This document shows, in pieces, positions 45,350-57,657 of a DNA stretch of 64,000 nt. The stretch is taken from positions 15,426,837 to 15,490,836 of the forward strand of contig NC_087081.1 of the NCBI RefSeq assembly GCF_026151205.1. The letters are read 5' to 3'. The number at the start of each line of letters is the position of its first letter. The first letter of the stretch is position 1. Below the pieces are notes generated by a model. That model had not been told where the DNA came from. It saw only the letters and a program-made list of their open reading frames with translations, and did not search any database. The position numbers and the translations under genes are program-made. The DNA is from Bolinopsis microptera. Its lineage: Eukaryota > Ctenophora > Tentaculata > Lobata > Bolinopsidae.

Positions 45350-48189
45350 CAAACTTCCGAACAATTTTAAATTACGAAAATAACTCCAAAACATCAAAAT
45401 TCAGACGAAAGACGTAATTATTATTAAACATGTTCATATATTATATTGTTATCAATACTTGTCGTTGAGATGTGTTCATCGTCTGGGTGGTGTATAAAAC
45501 ACATTCCAATGTACACATTAATGAGCTTGCCGAACGTACTTAGTATACTGAACTAAAAACCATATTAAATGCATACACTTAATCTATACATAGTTTATAA
45601 TAGAGCTAAAAACAATAAATCGTAGCTAAAAGACATGATATAATAAACTCTTCAAAAATTGTTGCCTTTTCTTAATTAACCGAATGTCTTGCGCACATTG
45701 ACTCAATTGCATTATTATATGTTAGACTCATTCATACTTGAATGTCAAATAATTGTTAAATTCATATAGTCGAGTGTGCCAGGTCTTTTTAAAACATGTA
45801 ATTAGAGTTATTTAGTTCCACGAAAATGCATTAGTGTCACATTAAAAAAAAGTACCCAATAGTCCTTGGGGGGGTGCATGTGAGCTTTACAGACCATCCC
45901 GACTGTGCTAGACTCTACTCTGTATTTTCTGTTTTACTCAGCTCATATTTAATTTCTAATGTTGGGCCGCGCCAGATTGGTGGAAGATTCGCCGAAAGTG
46001 CTAATCACATCTTGAAACTTTAGAGATTAAATACATTAGTATTACATGCTTTTGAGGCCTTGAATATGTAGTGTTGATTTAATTCATCCGTCTGAAACTT
46101 TAAATAGAAGGATTGTCGACGTTGCTCACACGATGATCTTCTAAAAATAGGCAGCATGTTATCGCTAGCTAAAATCTTCTTATTGTTTTATTTGAAAGGA
46201 CTTATCACTGATAGGTTTTAACAAAAGACGAAACTTGAGGCTGACCAGCTATTGTCAAAATAGTAGTCTTTTAGTCCGAGTGTAGAACAGCGCCAGAGCC
46301 CCGGTAAAAAAACTAAGTATAAAATGTAGAAAACATCGCGACTTCAGCGTTACTTTAGGTCAAACCGCACTTTCAACCGTTGTGCATGTGTAAATAAGAA
46401 ATCGAGATACCCTAATATTTTAAAACATCCGTCACTAAATGTTAGAATATATTTATAAAAATTTAAAACTACAAAACAATTGATTCTAAACGGTTTTCAA
46501 ACATAGTTCCAACTTTAAAAACATGCATTAGAGAGAAAATACCAGTACTAAATATTAAAATACTAATTTCGTTACACTTATATTAATATTATTTTGGTAT
46601 CGCTCAAAAAGGTATGCGAAACTTATAGCGCATCAGTCACACAATATTGTACATTACTCCTGGTTACTAATCCACCGTCAAAACAAATTATTTAAATTAA
46701 TTACTTAAATTCGATAACATTGGTTTGTAAAATACCTCACTCCTTTCCGGTTGTTCAATGCGTCGAATAATGTCTGGATTGGACCTTTTTTAATATTAAA
46801 TTTGAGGAGGAGGTGCGTAGATGGGTATGTTTACATATGTTAACCATATATTCATCATTAACTTAATACTGGACATTCTTGATATAATTATCTAATACTT
46901 TATATCCATATATTCAACATTGAGTGCTGTAAACGCGACTAAAATTCTACGATAGTTTTTCAAATATTTCGTTTCACCTGTTATCAAACATAATCAGCAA
47001 AACACATAGATATACAGAAGTCACGTAATTCCGTGTAGTAAGTTTCATGAAACTTAAATTGTGTGCAGTTTGTGTAATATCAGGCAAGCTGTTATAACTT
47101 GTGATACGATTATATTAGGTTAATGTGTGAAAGGAGAGTCGATGTAGTGAGGTACAAGGTGAGGTAGGGTGTAGTTTTCCTAGTTGGTCTTTTCCTGTTG
47201 TAGCCAACAGAACCATAATGATTGGTTGGAGCGTACGGTCATTGGTGTGCTTTGAGTTGTGTTCCAATGTCTGAATCGCTTTCGAACTGTGATGAGAAGA
47301 ATTTTTAGCTCCAGTCATTTTCTGGTTGTTAAAATTGGGAAATATCCAAAATATAAGATGAATACGGGAAATGGTGCTGCGTTTTTGTAACGTTATTTGT
47401 CAACACTTACAACTAAAAACGTAGAATAACTTTTGTGTAGTGATTCACTTGTATCTTCATTGCATAGTCGTGGACTGGGTGAATCTGTCTTCTTAAATCT
47501 AGCTTCTCCCAGCATATCTGCATCCAACATCGCACGAACTTTTTAATCGTGGTTCCTCAGTTTTTATTCCACTCGGTGAGGCCTTTCTCTACGTTGTCAA
47601 CAAAAGCAACAAATCTGGGGAGATTTTTTTTCGTAAGTTTGCAGTGAACATCGGGCAAAGGAAGTAAACGACGGCACTATCAAGGGATATCTCAGTGCGA
47701 ATCAGTTTAGCAGTAGAATAAGCGGAAAGTATCTTTGAGATATTCAATGGCTATAGTCATTATCATGGACGTCAGCAAATTTTGAATAGAGATTGTTCAT
47801 CGGGACTGGGGTTTTCTATTTTAGTACGATAGGTGACCGAGACGGAAGTTAAGGGTTCTTGCCTCTCGACGTAAATCACAATATGAACCGGATGGGTTTA
47901 TAATATATATGTGCAGAAAATTAATAGATAAAAAAGTATTACGGTTATGGCGAAAGATACCGTCGCCGCAGGGAATAGACAGAAAAATGAACTAGTGTCT
48001 GTTCTCACACAACTGGCACTTACATGGCGTGCGTAGACTTGTATTCTGTATAAGCAGATCTCAGCTTTTATGGGGACTTGTGTTTGAGGCTGGACTGGTA
48101 AGGCTTCACAAAATCTTGACAGTGCGGAAACTCGAATTCGTAACTGAAAATTATTCGGTTAGCAATGTCAGGAGGCAGGAGTGTTGACA
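45350..48189. other. No gene seen
   Basis: AT-rich sequence with no supported coding region, no clear tandem array and no inverted repeat that I could recognise. Confidence 0.4.
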
Positions 48190-51100
48190 ATTTGCACTAT
48201 GATAAGAATATTGGGAGTGTTAATATAAATTTTAAAACCATACTCCTCAAATGAGTATGATGCATCACAATGATAGCTGAGCTGAGACCAATTAATTTGT
48301 TACATGGCTTGGATGGATAAGCTGATTGAAGCACAACTAATAGAACATGATTTGTATAGGAGGCAAAACCTGCTATTGTTTGGAAAAATAGTATAGGTAA
48401 TTAACACGTACTCACTAGTACGGATAAAGAGAAATAGAACAGTTGACGTAGCACGTGTGCGCGCAGGGTGCGCGGCAAATACATGTAAGCAGTACTGTAC
48501 TCTCAATACAATGCGATGAACAAAAAGCGCAATTTTTCCAACAAAGAGAACAATAGCAAAATCACGGAGCTGGTAACAGCGATTGCGGTAGAACACACAA
48601 CATGATATCTCATGTCAGAAGCCTATTCTTAGACTCTGTAGGCTATAAAATAAGTAATCGTAACAACGGGATAGCTTCGGAGTAATAGCAGTCTATCATG
48701 GGCATGTTGTGGCAAATATAAACTAGCATTTCTTACTTTTCTGTTCTCTGCTGAGTTGGTGGAGTTGACTCCAGCTGCATGTTTCAATTGTGGTGAGCAA
48801 TTTTTTACTGTCGGGAGAGAATCTGAAGAAAACACAAGATAAACCCATATCCTGACAGTTACTCTTTAGATAGTCTTTATCTAATAATTAGTATCAATGC
48901 TTCTTTAACAAAACAAGATGAGATAAATTTTGGCAGTGAAGCAGTATTAATCTATTTAGGCCAGAATCTCATAATTAGATCCGCCCTCATGAAAATTGCG
49001 TGGTATGTTATTACTGCCCCTTTTGGGAAGGGCTCTTGCTATCATGCCTATTGATTCAAGTCTAGGAGGCCAGGACAGCAGTATTTATGTAAAAGCAGAC
49101 ATGATTTTATGGAGATGCTAGAGTTTTTAATCGTTATGAAAATCAAATCATGATGAAAAACTGAGATTACATTGGTAGCCAACAGACTTGTCAGTGATAA
49201 GTATATTTGGTTAAAATGTAAACCTTGGTTGTTGAGTGGGAAGGGACACTCCATTGATTTTGAAAGTGAGAGGCGTTTCTGTGATGGTTAAGGGAGATGA
49301 CATTGGGTGCCGCACTCGGGTACAACTTGTTTAGGGGAAGAGGGAAAACACCTGAAATTTGTGAACAGTGTCAGTATCAATAATTCAGTAAGGTACTTTT
49401 CATAACTGGAGGGGCTAAAGATCTTGGATCGGCGCATTGATTTGCGACAAGTGAGGAGCTGTGATTCGTGTCATGTCTCCTTCTTTAAGGGAGGTTTATT
49501 GTAAGAGTTGAGAGTGACATAACAACCAAATGTTTGTTTTGACACGTGACGCAAATTTTTAGTTATGCAAGTCGCAGTCACTGTGTCAGAACAAAATAAG
49601 TATTATGTAGTATATAGTACGGCACTTTTAGTATAATTAAAAGGTCCATGAAAAATTGCAGCACTAGATGTCCCAAGGTGCAGTTAATGGACTGCAAGGT
49701 ATTGGCTCCATTGATCACGCCGCTTCTAACACCTAATACGGTGAACAAAGCAAAGCTACGGCTGTAGGCGAGGTGTTAGATGAGCATGTGGACCGTTCCT
49801 GCCATGACACATCATTTGACCAAAATGAGCGCTCAATCCTTTACATCATAATCCGTATGATATAAGGTAGTCTCTCTCTCGCCCTTTGAGGATAAAGTAA
49901 CGCTGGAGAAGACGCACTTTGATACAGGGTTTAACTACTTCACCGGTTAATGTGTAAAGTTCTGACCACACCTTTTGTTAGAGTAGGTATCACGCGCATT
50001 GTTTTTCAAGCAACTAAGTTACTTTGACCGTAAATATATTGATGATCTCTGGTGATCGGTTGAAAGTGCAAATTACAGCTATGATATGGTAATATGGAAA
50101 AAACCTTGGAGGTTTGGGAGAGTAAGGTCTGGTAATGTAATTTAATATGCAATGGCTACCTAATGATTGCGGGCACGAGGATTTGATTATAATTTGTCGC
50201 GTACAGGTATATATAAAATATATAATGGTGTGTCGAATCAGGATTCATGATCTTATCACGTGTTCGAGAAACATGACTGTTACATTATAGTGTAGTATTG
50301 ACTGATTGAAGATTGAAAATAACACTTGCTTACTCAATTCAACCAATCAGACTCAGATATCGCGACCATGTCAGCCAATAGGAGGCAGGAACAATATCAC
50401 GTGATATTCAGTCAAGGTGGTTGATCACTTCTATCAGTCTATCGTGCATTCAGTCACGTTCAATGATCATCGTAAAATCTGTGCTCGACACCATTTTAAA
50501 ACGTGACACTAATGGACCCAATTACTGAACTAAAAGGTAAAAATTGTGCACCCTCGTAACCCAATAAGAGAAAACAAAACTGAAGGATCTTCGGACGGGC
50601 TTTACTTCAGTCGACTTACATTTAACATTTAATTTATTACCCACCGCCGGCAAAATATTACCTTTTCTTCGTGCAGCCTTGCTAATTTTATTAAACTCAA
50701 CACACATTCTATACAAACCCAAATTACCATACATAACCCAAAAACCATTTTATCCCCATTATATATAACCCCCCCCCCCCCCCCCCCCCACCATTCCTAA
50801 AATCCCCTACCCCCCCCCCCCTAATCCTATCCCCTTGATATATATATTTCTTAGTTTGAGAAGATTTTCTCATCCTTTTAACATTTATAGGCTTTTCTAA
50901 TGACATTGTATAACGTTTAAAATTTTAAAGGTCTTGACTTTGATTGCATTGAGAGATGTAAGACTGAGGTATAGGTTATCCTTGTTATAGTTGACTTGCA
51001 TATAAGCTCTGTTCTGCGTACTTGCTCTCAGGCAGACTCTGATGTAGGACCTCCGCTGGGGTCCTCTGTTTGCTGCATCATGCCTTATTCCACTAGAGAC

Positions 51101-52234
51101 ACGGTTCCCTCCGAAATTAGGGCTGTTCCCGACCCAGTGAAGCCATGACCACCGTGATTTCCATACCTCCCTGTTTTCCAATCCTCCATGTTGTCATGCC
51201 ACCATGTTGTTCATGCCACCCATGTTGGTGGAGTGGTGGTTAAATAGAACCGTGGTTTCCCATGGACTATTGTTGGTCTTGGCTCCCATGTGACCATGGG
51301 ACAGTGTGGTTGTTGTTGTTGTTGAACTGTTGGTTGAAGTTGGAGGAGAGAAGTGCAGACTGCAGGGGGGTTGGAGCGGTGTTGTTATTGTGAGTCGGAC
51401 GGGTTAACAGTGTTTTTATGATGGAGGCTAGTAGGCCAACCTCCATAGTTGGTGGGCCGGCAAGCTGAGAGCGGGCAGCTGGGAACCAGGGCTTAAATGC
51501 TTTTCCTCCCCACTGCATGAACGCTGAATCTGAACATAAAGTTGTTATTAGGTTGAAATGTTACGTAACACGCCGAAACAAACCCAGTTCCAGGTAAATT
51601 ATAATTCTACAGCCGATTTTTAAACTACATAGGAGTTATATTAAGGGGTGGGGTAAGAGGCCTGGTCTGAATGCTTAAAAACGCCCGCGGGCTCCTACTT
51701 GCAATATAATGTAATGTGCATGATGTGATTCCCGTTCTACAGCTTCGTGTATATTAATATCTTTTACTACAGTTGAGCGTGTCTAGAATGGATATGTCTG
51801 CTGGAGTCGAGGTATCTTTTAGACTTCAGAATTTCTAGGGTTGTGTACTGGTGTTACGAGTAGGGTTATTTTTACTTGGGATATTTTTACACTTTGGAGT
51901 TGATATTAGATTTTAGGGTTAGAGTAATGGCGGGATTGAGTTGTGAGCGTCGTGAACCCGTCGAGATAAAATTTCAGGCGGTAGTGATAACCTTAAAACT
52001 CACTATTTATTGAGATGAGTGAGGACCCTTTAACATAACCAAGTTCAAATGATTGTAATCTATCGATGTCACTTCCATTGAGGTCTGGGTGAAGTTTATT
52101 GACAATAGCCCGGAATTGAATTTAGACAAGTTTGAATTAGAATTACAGTTGGTAACATAATAACGCCACTAAATTCCAGCTACAGTCTCAGTTTTAAAAA
52201 AGATTTGGAAATTTGGGAGTGAGTTGAAAACATT
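48190..52234. repeat. Left arm of a ~8.4-kb palindrome
   Basis: Read in reverse complement, this arm matches 52271-56630 along essentially its whole length, at an eye-estimated ~80% identity with small indels. Shared landmarks include GAGACCAAT at the outer end, TCATCTCCCTTAACC, TTAGGTGTTAGAAGCGG, CCTATTGGCTGA, TCTAATGTC, ACTCCTATGTAGTTTAAAA and GTTACGTAAC. The inner end reaches the 36-bp spacer. Confidence 0.95.
51000..51545 (-). pseudogene. Gly/Asn/Met-rich pseudogene, left palindrome arm
   Basis: After an acceptor-like ...CTTTATGTTCAG, the minus strand reads SAFMQWGGKAFKPWFP, then an Asn/Gln-rich stretch (SNFNQQFNNNNN) and, past a stop, Met/Gly/Asn words (TNMGGMNN), RYGNHGGHGF and a NRVSSG segment in shifted frames. 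The same order occurs in the right arm. The low-complexity Gly/Asn composition recalls the tails of hnRNP-type RNA-binding proteins, but no RRM is visible and the family is not established. Several stops and frameshifts break it. Confidence 0.5.
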
Positions 52235-52270
52235 AAAATTGGTCCCCGTATATATATGCGAGAAGTGTTA

Positions 52271-55177
52271 AATGTTCTACTCACTCCAAATTTCCTATAT
52301 CGTTTTAAAACTTGAGACTGTAGCTGCGATTTTAGTGGCGTTATTATGTTACCACTGTAATTCTAATTCAACTTTGTCGTAAATTCTCTTCCGGGTATTG
52401 TCAATAAACTTCCCCCTGATCTCATGGAAGTAAATCAGAGATTACATCATTTGAACTTGGTTATGATAAAGGGTCCTTAATCATCTAAAGTAAATAAGTG
52501 GTTTTAGTTATCACTAACTCCTGAAATTTTATCGTCGGGATCTCGACGCTCACACTCAAATCCCGCCATTACACTAACCCTAAAATCTAATTTCAACTCC
52601 AAAGTGTAAATATCCAAGTGTAAAAATAAACACCTACTACGAACTCAGTACTCAACCTAAGAAAAGTCTGATGTCTAAGAGATACCTCGACTCCAAGCAG
52701 TCAATCCATTTCTAGGACAACGCTCAACTGTAGTTAAAAGATATTAATTTCGCAAGCTGGTGAACGGGTTCTCTTCATGCACATTAAGCAATTATATTGT
52801 CAAGTCGAGCCTCGGGCGTTGGTAAGCTTCAGACCAGGCCTCATTTCCCCACCTTATTAGTACTCCTATGTAGTTTAAAAGCGGCTGTAGAATTATAATT
52901 TGTCTGGAACTGTGTTTGTCTCCGGAGGGTTACGTAACTTTTTCAACCTAATATCAACTTTATTTCAGATTTCTGCGTTCATGGTGGGTCAGTGGGGAGG
53001 AAAAGCATTTAGATTCCTGGTTGCCCAGCTGCCCGCTTCTCAGCTGAGGCCCAGCCACATACTAACGGCGCCCCCACGCGCGGCGCATCTCATCCAGCCC
53101 CGGCCCATCAGCTTCTATTCACCTACTGTTTACCCCCACATACCCGCGGGTCACGCTCTATACCTACAATTTAACATACTACGCAGTACCAATCCACCTC
53201 TGGTCGCACTTCTTCCCTCCAACTTCAACCAACAGCTTCAACAAAACTCATCCCACCCCCCCATACACATGGTCCCAGGGGGTAACATGGAGCCATGCCA
53301 ACATTAGTCCGATGGGAAACCACGGGTTTCTAATTACCTACCATCTCCACCAACATGGGTGGCATGAACAAACATGGGTGGATTATGAACCAACATGGGA
53401 GGAATGGGGGAAACATGGGAAGGTATGGAAATCACGGTGGGAAGTGGCTTCAAGGGGTTCGGGAACAGCCGCTAATTTCGGAGCGGAACCGTGTCTCTAG
53501 TGGAATGATTGGATTGATGCAGCAGAACAGTGGACTCCAGCGGAGGTCCTTACTGAGAGGTATGCTAGAGGAGAAAGTTCGCAGATAACAGAGCTTTAGG
53601 AATGTCTACGTTAACAGGTTAACCGATTACTTTGTCTTCATCTCTCAGTGAAATCTAAGTCTAGACCTTTAAATTTTGAAACGTTCTAATGTCTTAGATA
53701 ATGCCTTTATTTGGATTAGGTTGAGGAAATCTTCTCTACAACGAACTTCTGTTACATTTTGGGGTTTTTTCGTAATTTTAAGATATCGATAAACACAAAG
53801 CATGCTCACGGGGAGACACGGTATATTTTGCGGTGGGTCTATATTACATGTTAACTGTTAAGTACGGCCTTGAAGTGATGCACCGCGTCGAAGATCTTCA
53901 TAGTTTTTTTTTTCTTAAGTGGGTTTACGAGGGAGGCCACAATTTTTACCCTTTTTGTCAGTACTTTGGTCTTTAGTGTCACGTTTTAATGTGTCGAGCA
54001 CTTGATTTTACGAGTGATCAGTGCGAACGTGACTGAGAAATGCACGGATAGAGACTGATAGGAGTGTCCACCCAAATTCGATGTTAAATCAGTGATATTG
54101 TTCCTGGCTCCTATTGGCTGACTTGTCGCGATACTGAGCTTGCATGGGGTTGATTTATGTAACGACAAGGTGTTATTTCAATCTGTAATCAGGTCAATTC
54201 TACATCTATTAATGTAACAGTATTGTTATGTCTACGGGATACACGTGTATTTAAGATAATGAATCATGATTCGGACACACCATATATATTTTATATATCC
54301 ATGTATTCGACATAATTTAAGTCATAATCCTCGTGCCACCGCAATCTTTTGGTAGCCATTAGCATTTTAAATTAACATTAACCAGAACCTTACTTCATAT
54401 ACTACTCTCCTCACTACAGCAATCTCAAAGTGTTAATATTACCAGATCATAGCTGTAATTTGATCTTTCTAACCAGATCACCAAGAGATCATCATTATAT
54501 TTACGGGTCAATTGTAAAGTTGGGTTGCTTGAAAAACCAATCGCGGTGATACGCTACTAGACTAAAAGGTGTGGTCAGTAACTTTACACTGTTTCTCGGT
54601 GATAGTTGTTAAACCCTGGATAAATGTGCGTCTTCTTCCAGCGCCTCGCGTATCTCCATGTGTGCCGACTCAAAGAGGGCGTGAGAGAGACTAACTTTTG
54701 GTGATATCATACGGTTTTATGTGTAAGGAGTTGGCGCTTTTTGGTCTAAATGATGTGTCATGCAGGAACGGTCCACTTGCTCATGATCACTATCTCGATC
54801 TCCGCTATCTCGCCCTTACTTGAAGCCGTAGCTTCGGATGGTGCAACCGTAGTTAGGTGTTAGAAGCGGACGTGATCATTGGAGCCAAATTCCTGCAGTA
54901 GTTAACTTGCACACCCGTCTGGGTTACAGTGTATAGGTGCTAGCATTTTAATGGACCTTTTTATTTATACTAAAAGTGCCCGTTTACTATATACGTACGA
55001 TATACTTATTTTGTTCTGACACGTGTCAGCGTCTTGCATGTACGAAAATTTTGCGTCCACGTGTCAAAACAAACATTTGTTGTTTGTCACCTCTCAACTC
55101 TTACAATAAAAAACCTCCTGAAGAAGGAAAAAAAAAAAAAAAAAAGAAGAAAGAAAAAAAAAAAAGTGTCACAAAAA

Positions 55178-55208
<31 letters not shown>

Positions 55209-56630
55209 AAATATAAAAATATATAAAAAAGAGCATGCAAACAATTCCACAGATACCTATCTTGTCGCACAAAATCATCTCAGGGACCACGAGCCAAGTT
55301 TTTAGCTCACTCCAGTTTGAAAAGTACCTTAATTAATTTAATGATACTGGACCACTGTTACTCAATCTTTCAAGCGTGTTTACCTCTCTCCCCCTCTCAA
55401 GTTTTTTACCCGTGTGCACGGCCCATTGTCATCTCCCTTAACCTTCAAAAGAAAACTGACTCTCTCACTTCATACATTCAGATGGAAGTGTCCTTACCCA
55501 CTCAACAACCACAGGTTACATTTTAAACCAGATATACTTAATCACGTCACAAGTTCTGTTGGCCTACCAAATGAATCTCAGTTTCTTCCATTCATGATTT
55601 GTTTTTTCCATAACGATTTAATCAACTCTAGACATCTCCATATAAAATCTTGTCTGCTTTTACTTAAATTCACTGGCACTGTCCTGGCCTCCTTGAATCT
55701 TGATCAGAGGATCCCACTGAATCGATCATCACCAACTTGGCAGTGATAGCATGAGCCTTACCATTGGGCAGTTATATCAGTACCTCGCAATTTCAATGAG
55801 GGCGGATCTAATTATGAGATTCTGGCTAAATAGTTTCAAGCTTCTGATTCGCACTGCCACAATGGCACATAATTAATCTCATCTTGTTTTGTTTAAAGAA
55901 GCATTATTCTAATTATTAGATAAAGTCTAGCTGTAGATGGTATAACTGTCAGGATATGGGTTTAATCTTGTGTTTACTTTCAGATCCTCCCGACAGTAAA
56001 AATATTGTCACCACAATTGAAACAAGCTGGAGTCAACTCCTCCTACTTCAGCTAGAGATCAGGAAAATGGTATAGAACTGCTAGTTTATATGTTGACCGT
56101 ACTGCCTGGTGATGACTGCTATTACTCCGTAGATAATCCCGTAGTTACGTTACGTTATTTTTAGAGACTTATGAAAGTCTTTAGATAGCTCTGCAGGGTT
56201 ATCATGTTGTAGTGTTCTACAGCAAATCGCGTTACTAGCTCGTGATTTTGCTTTACACGGTTCCTTTGTTGGAATAATTTGACGCTTTTTTTGTTCATCG
56301 CATTGTATTGTGAGTACAGTGTACTGCTTACTTTATTTGCGCGCGGCAAACCCTGCGCGCACTCGTGCTACGCATTCTGTTATTTTTTCTCTTTATCCGT
56401 TAGTGGAGTATAAGTGTTAATTTACTATACTATAGTTTCCAATCAATAGCAGGTGTTGCCTCATATACTATTCATGTTCGATTAGTGTGCTTCAATCTGC
56501 TTATCCATTCCAGCATGTAACAAATGTATTGGTCTCAGCTTGCTATCTTTGTGTTGCAGTCATACTCAATTTGTGGGGTTGGTTTTAAATTTATTTTTAT
56601 CACATCCATTAGTCTTTTCATTGTCATGAT
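52271..56630. repeat. Right arm of a ~8.4-kb palindrome
   Basis: Mirror of 48190-52234. The spacer 52235-52270 is flanked by GAGTGAGTTGAAAACATT on the left and AATGTTCTACTCACTC on the right. It contains a poly(A)-rich stretch at about 55128-55220 not matched in the left arm; the left arm in turn has poly(C) runs at about 50769-50820. Confidence 0.95.
52968..53590 (+). pseudogene. Gly/Asn/Met-rich pseudogene, right palindrome arm
   Basis: The mirror copy: after ...CTTTATTTCAG it reads ISAFMVGQWGGKAFR, a Pro-rich stretch, SNFNQQLQQNSS, then a frame change to MGGMNKHGWIMNQHGRNGG, RYGNHGGKW and NRVSSGMIG, ending RRSLLRGM. It differs from the left copy in length of the middle part and in reading frame, so both copies are probably dead. 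The shared acceptor sequence suggests that the parent was a spliced gene. Confidence 0.5.
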
Positions 56631-56987
56631 CATCGATATCTCTTTTCGCTCTTGTGATTAGGTCAATTATTATTATAAATATGTTTGATTATTGGGGACG
56701 AAGTGAGAGTCTCCACTACTCGTACTCGGCACTCAGTGTAATTAACAAGATGTTGTCGACAGTCGACGTTTCGGCTAGATACCTTTGTCATGGATGAAAC
56801 GTTGAAAAGTTGAAATGACTTCTACATAGCTGCAACACACAATTGTACAAAAAATTTGTTGTACAACTATTATATCAAAAATCTACAAATTCTACAAAAA
56901 TCTACAAAAATGGTGCCCTGCAGTACCACCCGGATCGAAGTCTAGCTACTGAATTAAAGAGGACGTGTTCAAGTGTTGTATTAGAGT

Positions 56988-57008
56988 GGGGGGGGGGGGG
57001 GGGGGGGG
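56988..57008. repeat. Poly(G) run of 21
   Basis: An uninterrupted G run followed by CCTCATCAACCCTCATATCG, a word that also follows the poly(G) block near 60240. It probably belongs to a dispersed element with a homopolymer core. Confidence 0.9.
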
Positions 57009-57030
57009 CCTCATCAACCCTCATATCGGA

Positions 57031-57657
57031 AAAATCGGGAAAATTTAAATCTTCCCTCTGAGGTTTCTAGGCGATATAGGTAGCTATTTCTGTACTTAAA
57101 ATTAAATATGACAAGAAATCGATTGGTGGTGGTCTCAGAACCCCAAAATGGTTTCTTGTTCCAAACAAGAATCGTTTCGTCCGAAAAACAACACACTGTC
57201 GTATCAACTCTTGTTTGACAGAAACATCCACTCCGGTCCACAATTGAAAGAGGTACGGTTGGTAATAACAATCGTAACAAATAGCGAACGCTTTACTGCT
57301 TTAGTAACTTTTGATTTTTTGATTTAAATTGTCTCCCCAATTTGTAACAGGCTATCTTGTATCTGCAGAAATGGGTAGCACAGTTAATGACCATGGTCCT
57401 TTCTCAAACTACCAATCCTCAGTTAGATACAAAGAATAGTCTACACAATTTTTGATAACATTAAAAGGGATGGAAATCACTTAATTTATCAAAATCTTTA
57501 TTTATCATGTAACGAACTTTTCCATAGTACTGGAGGGTAAAACTCTGTTAAACAAAAATTTCTCGAGCACATTTTGAGTCAGTAACAGTAACATGTAAAT
57601 ATGTTACAGACTTAAATGCGTTTAAAAACATTTTAGTAACAATAAATTGTGTAAACT
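57031..57657. other. No gene seen
   Basis: AT-rich sequence between the poly(G)-associated repeat and the polypurine minisatellite, without supported coding capacity. Confidence 0.4.

Noticed and set aside
50724-50906. Gly-rich minus-strand frame
   Set aside because: Produced by poly(C) runs of probably unreliable length in the left palindrome arm.
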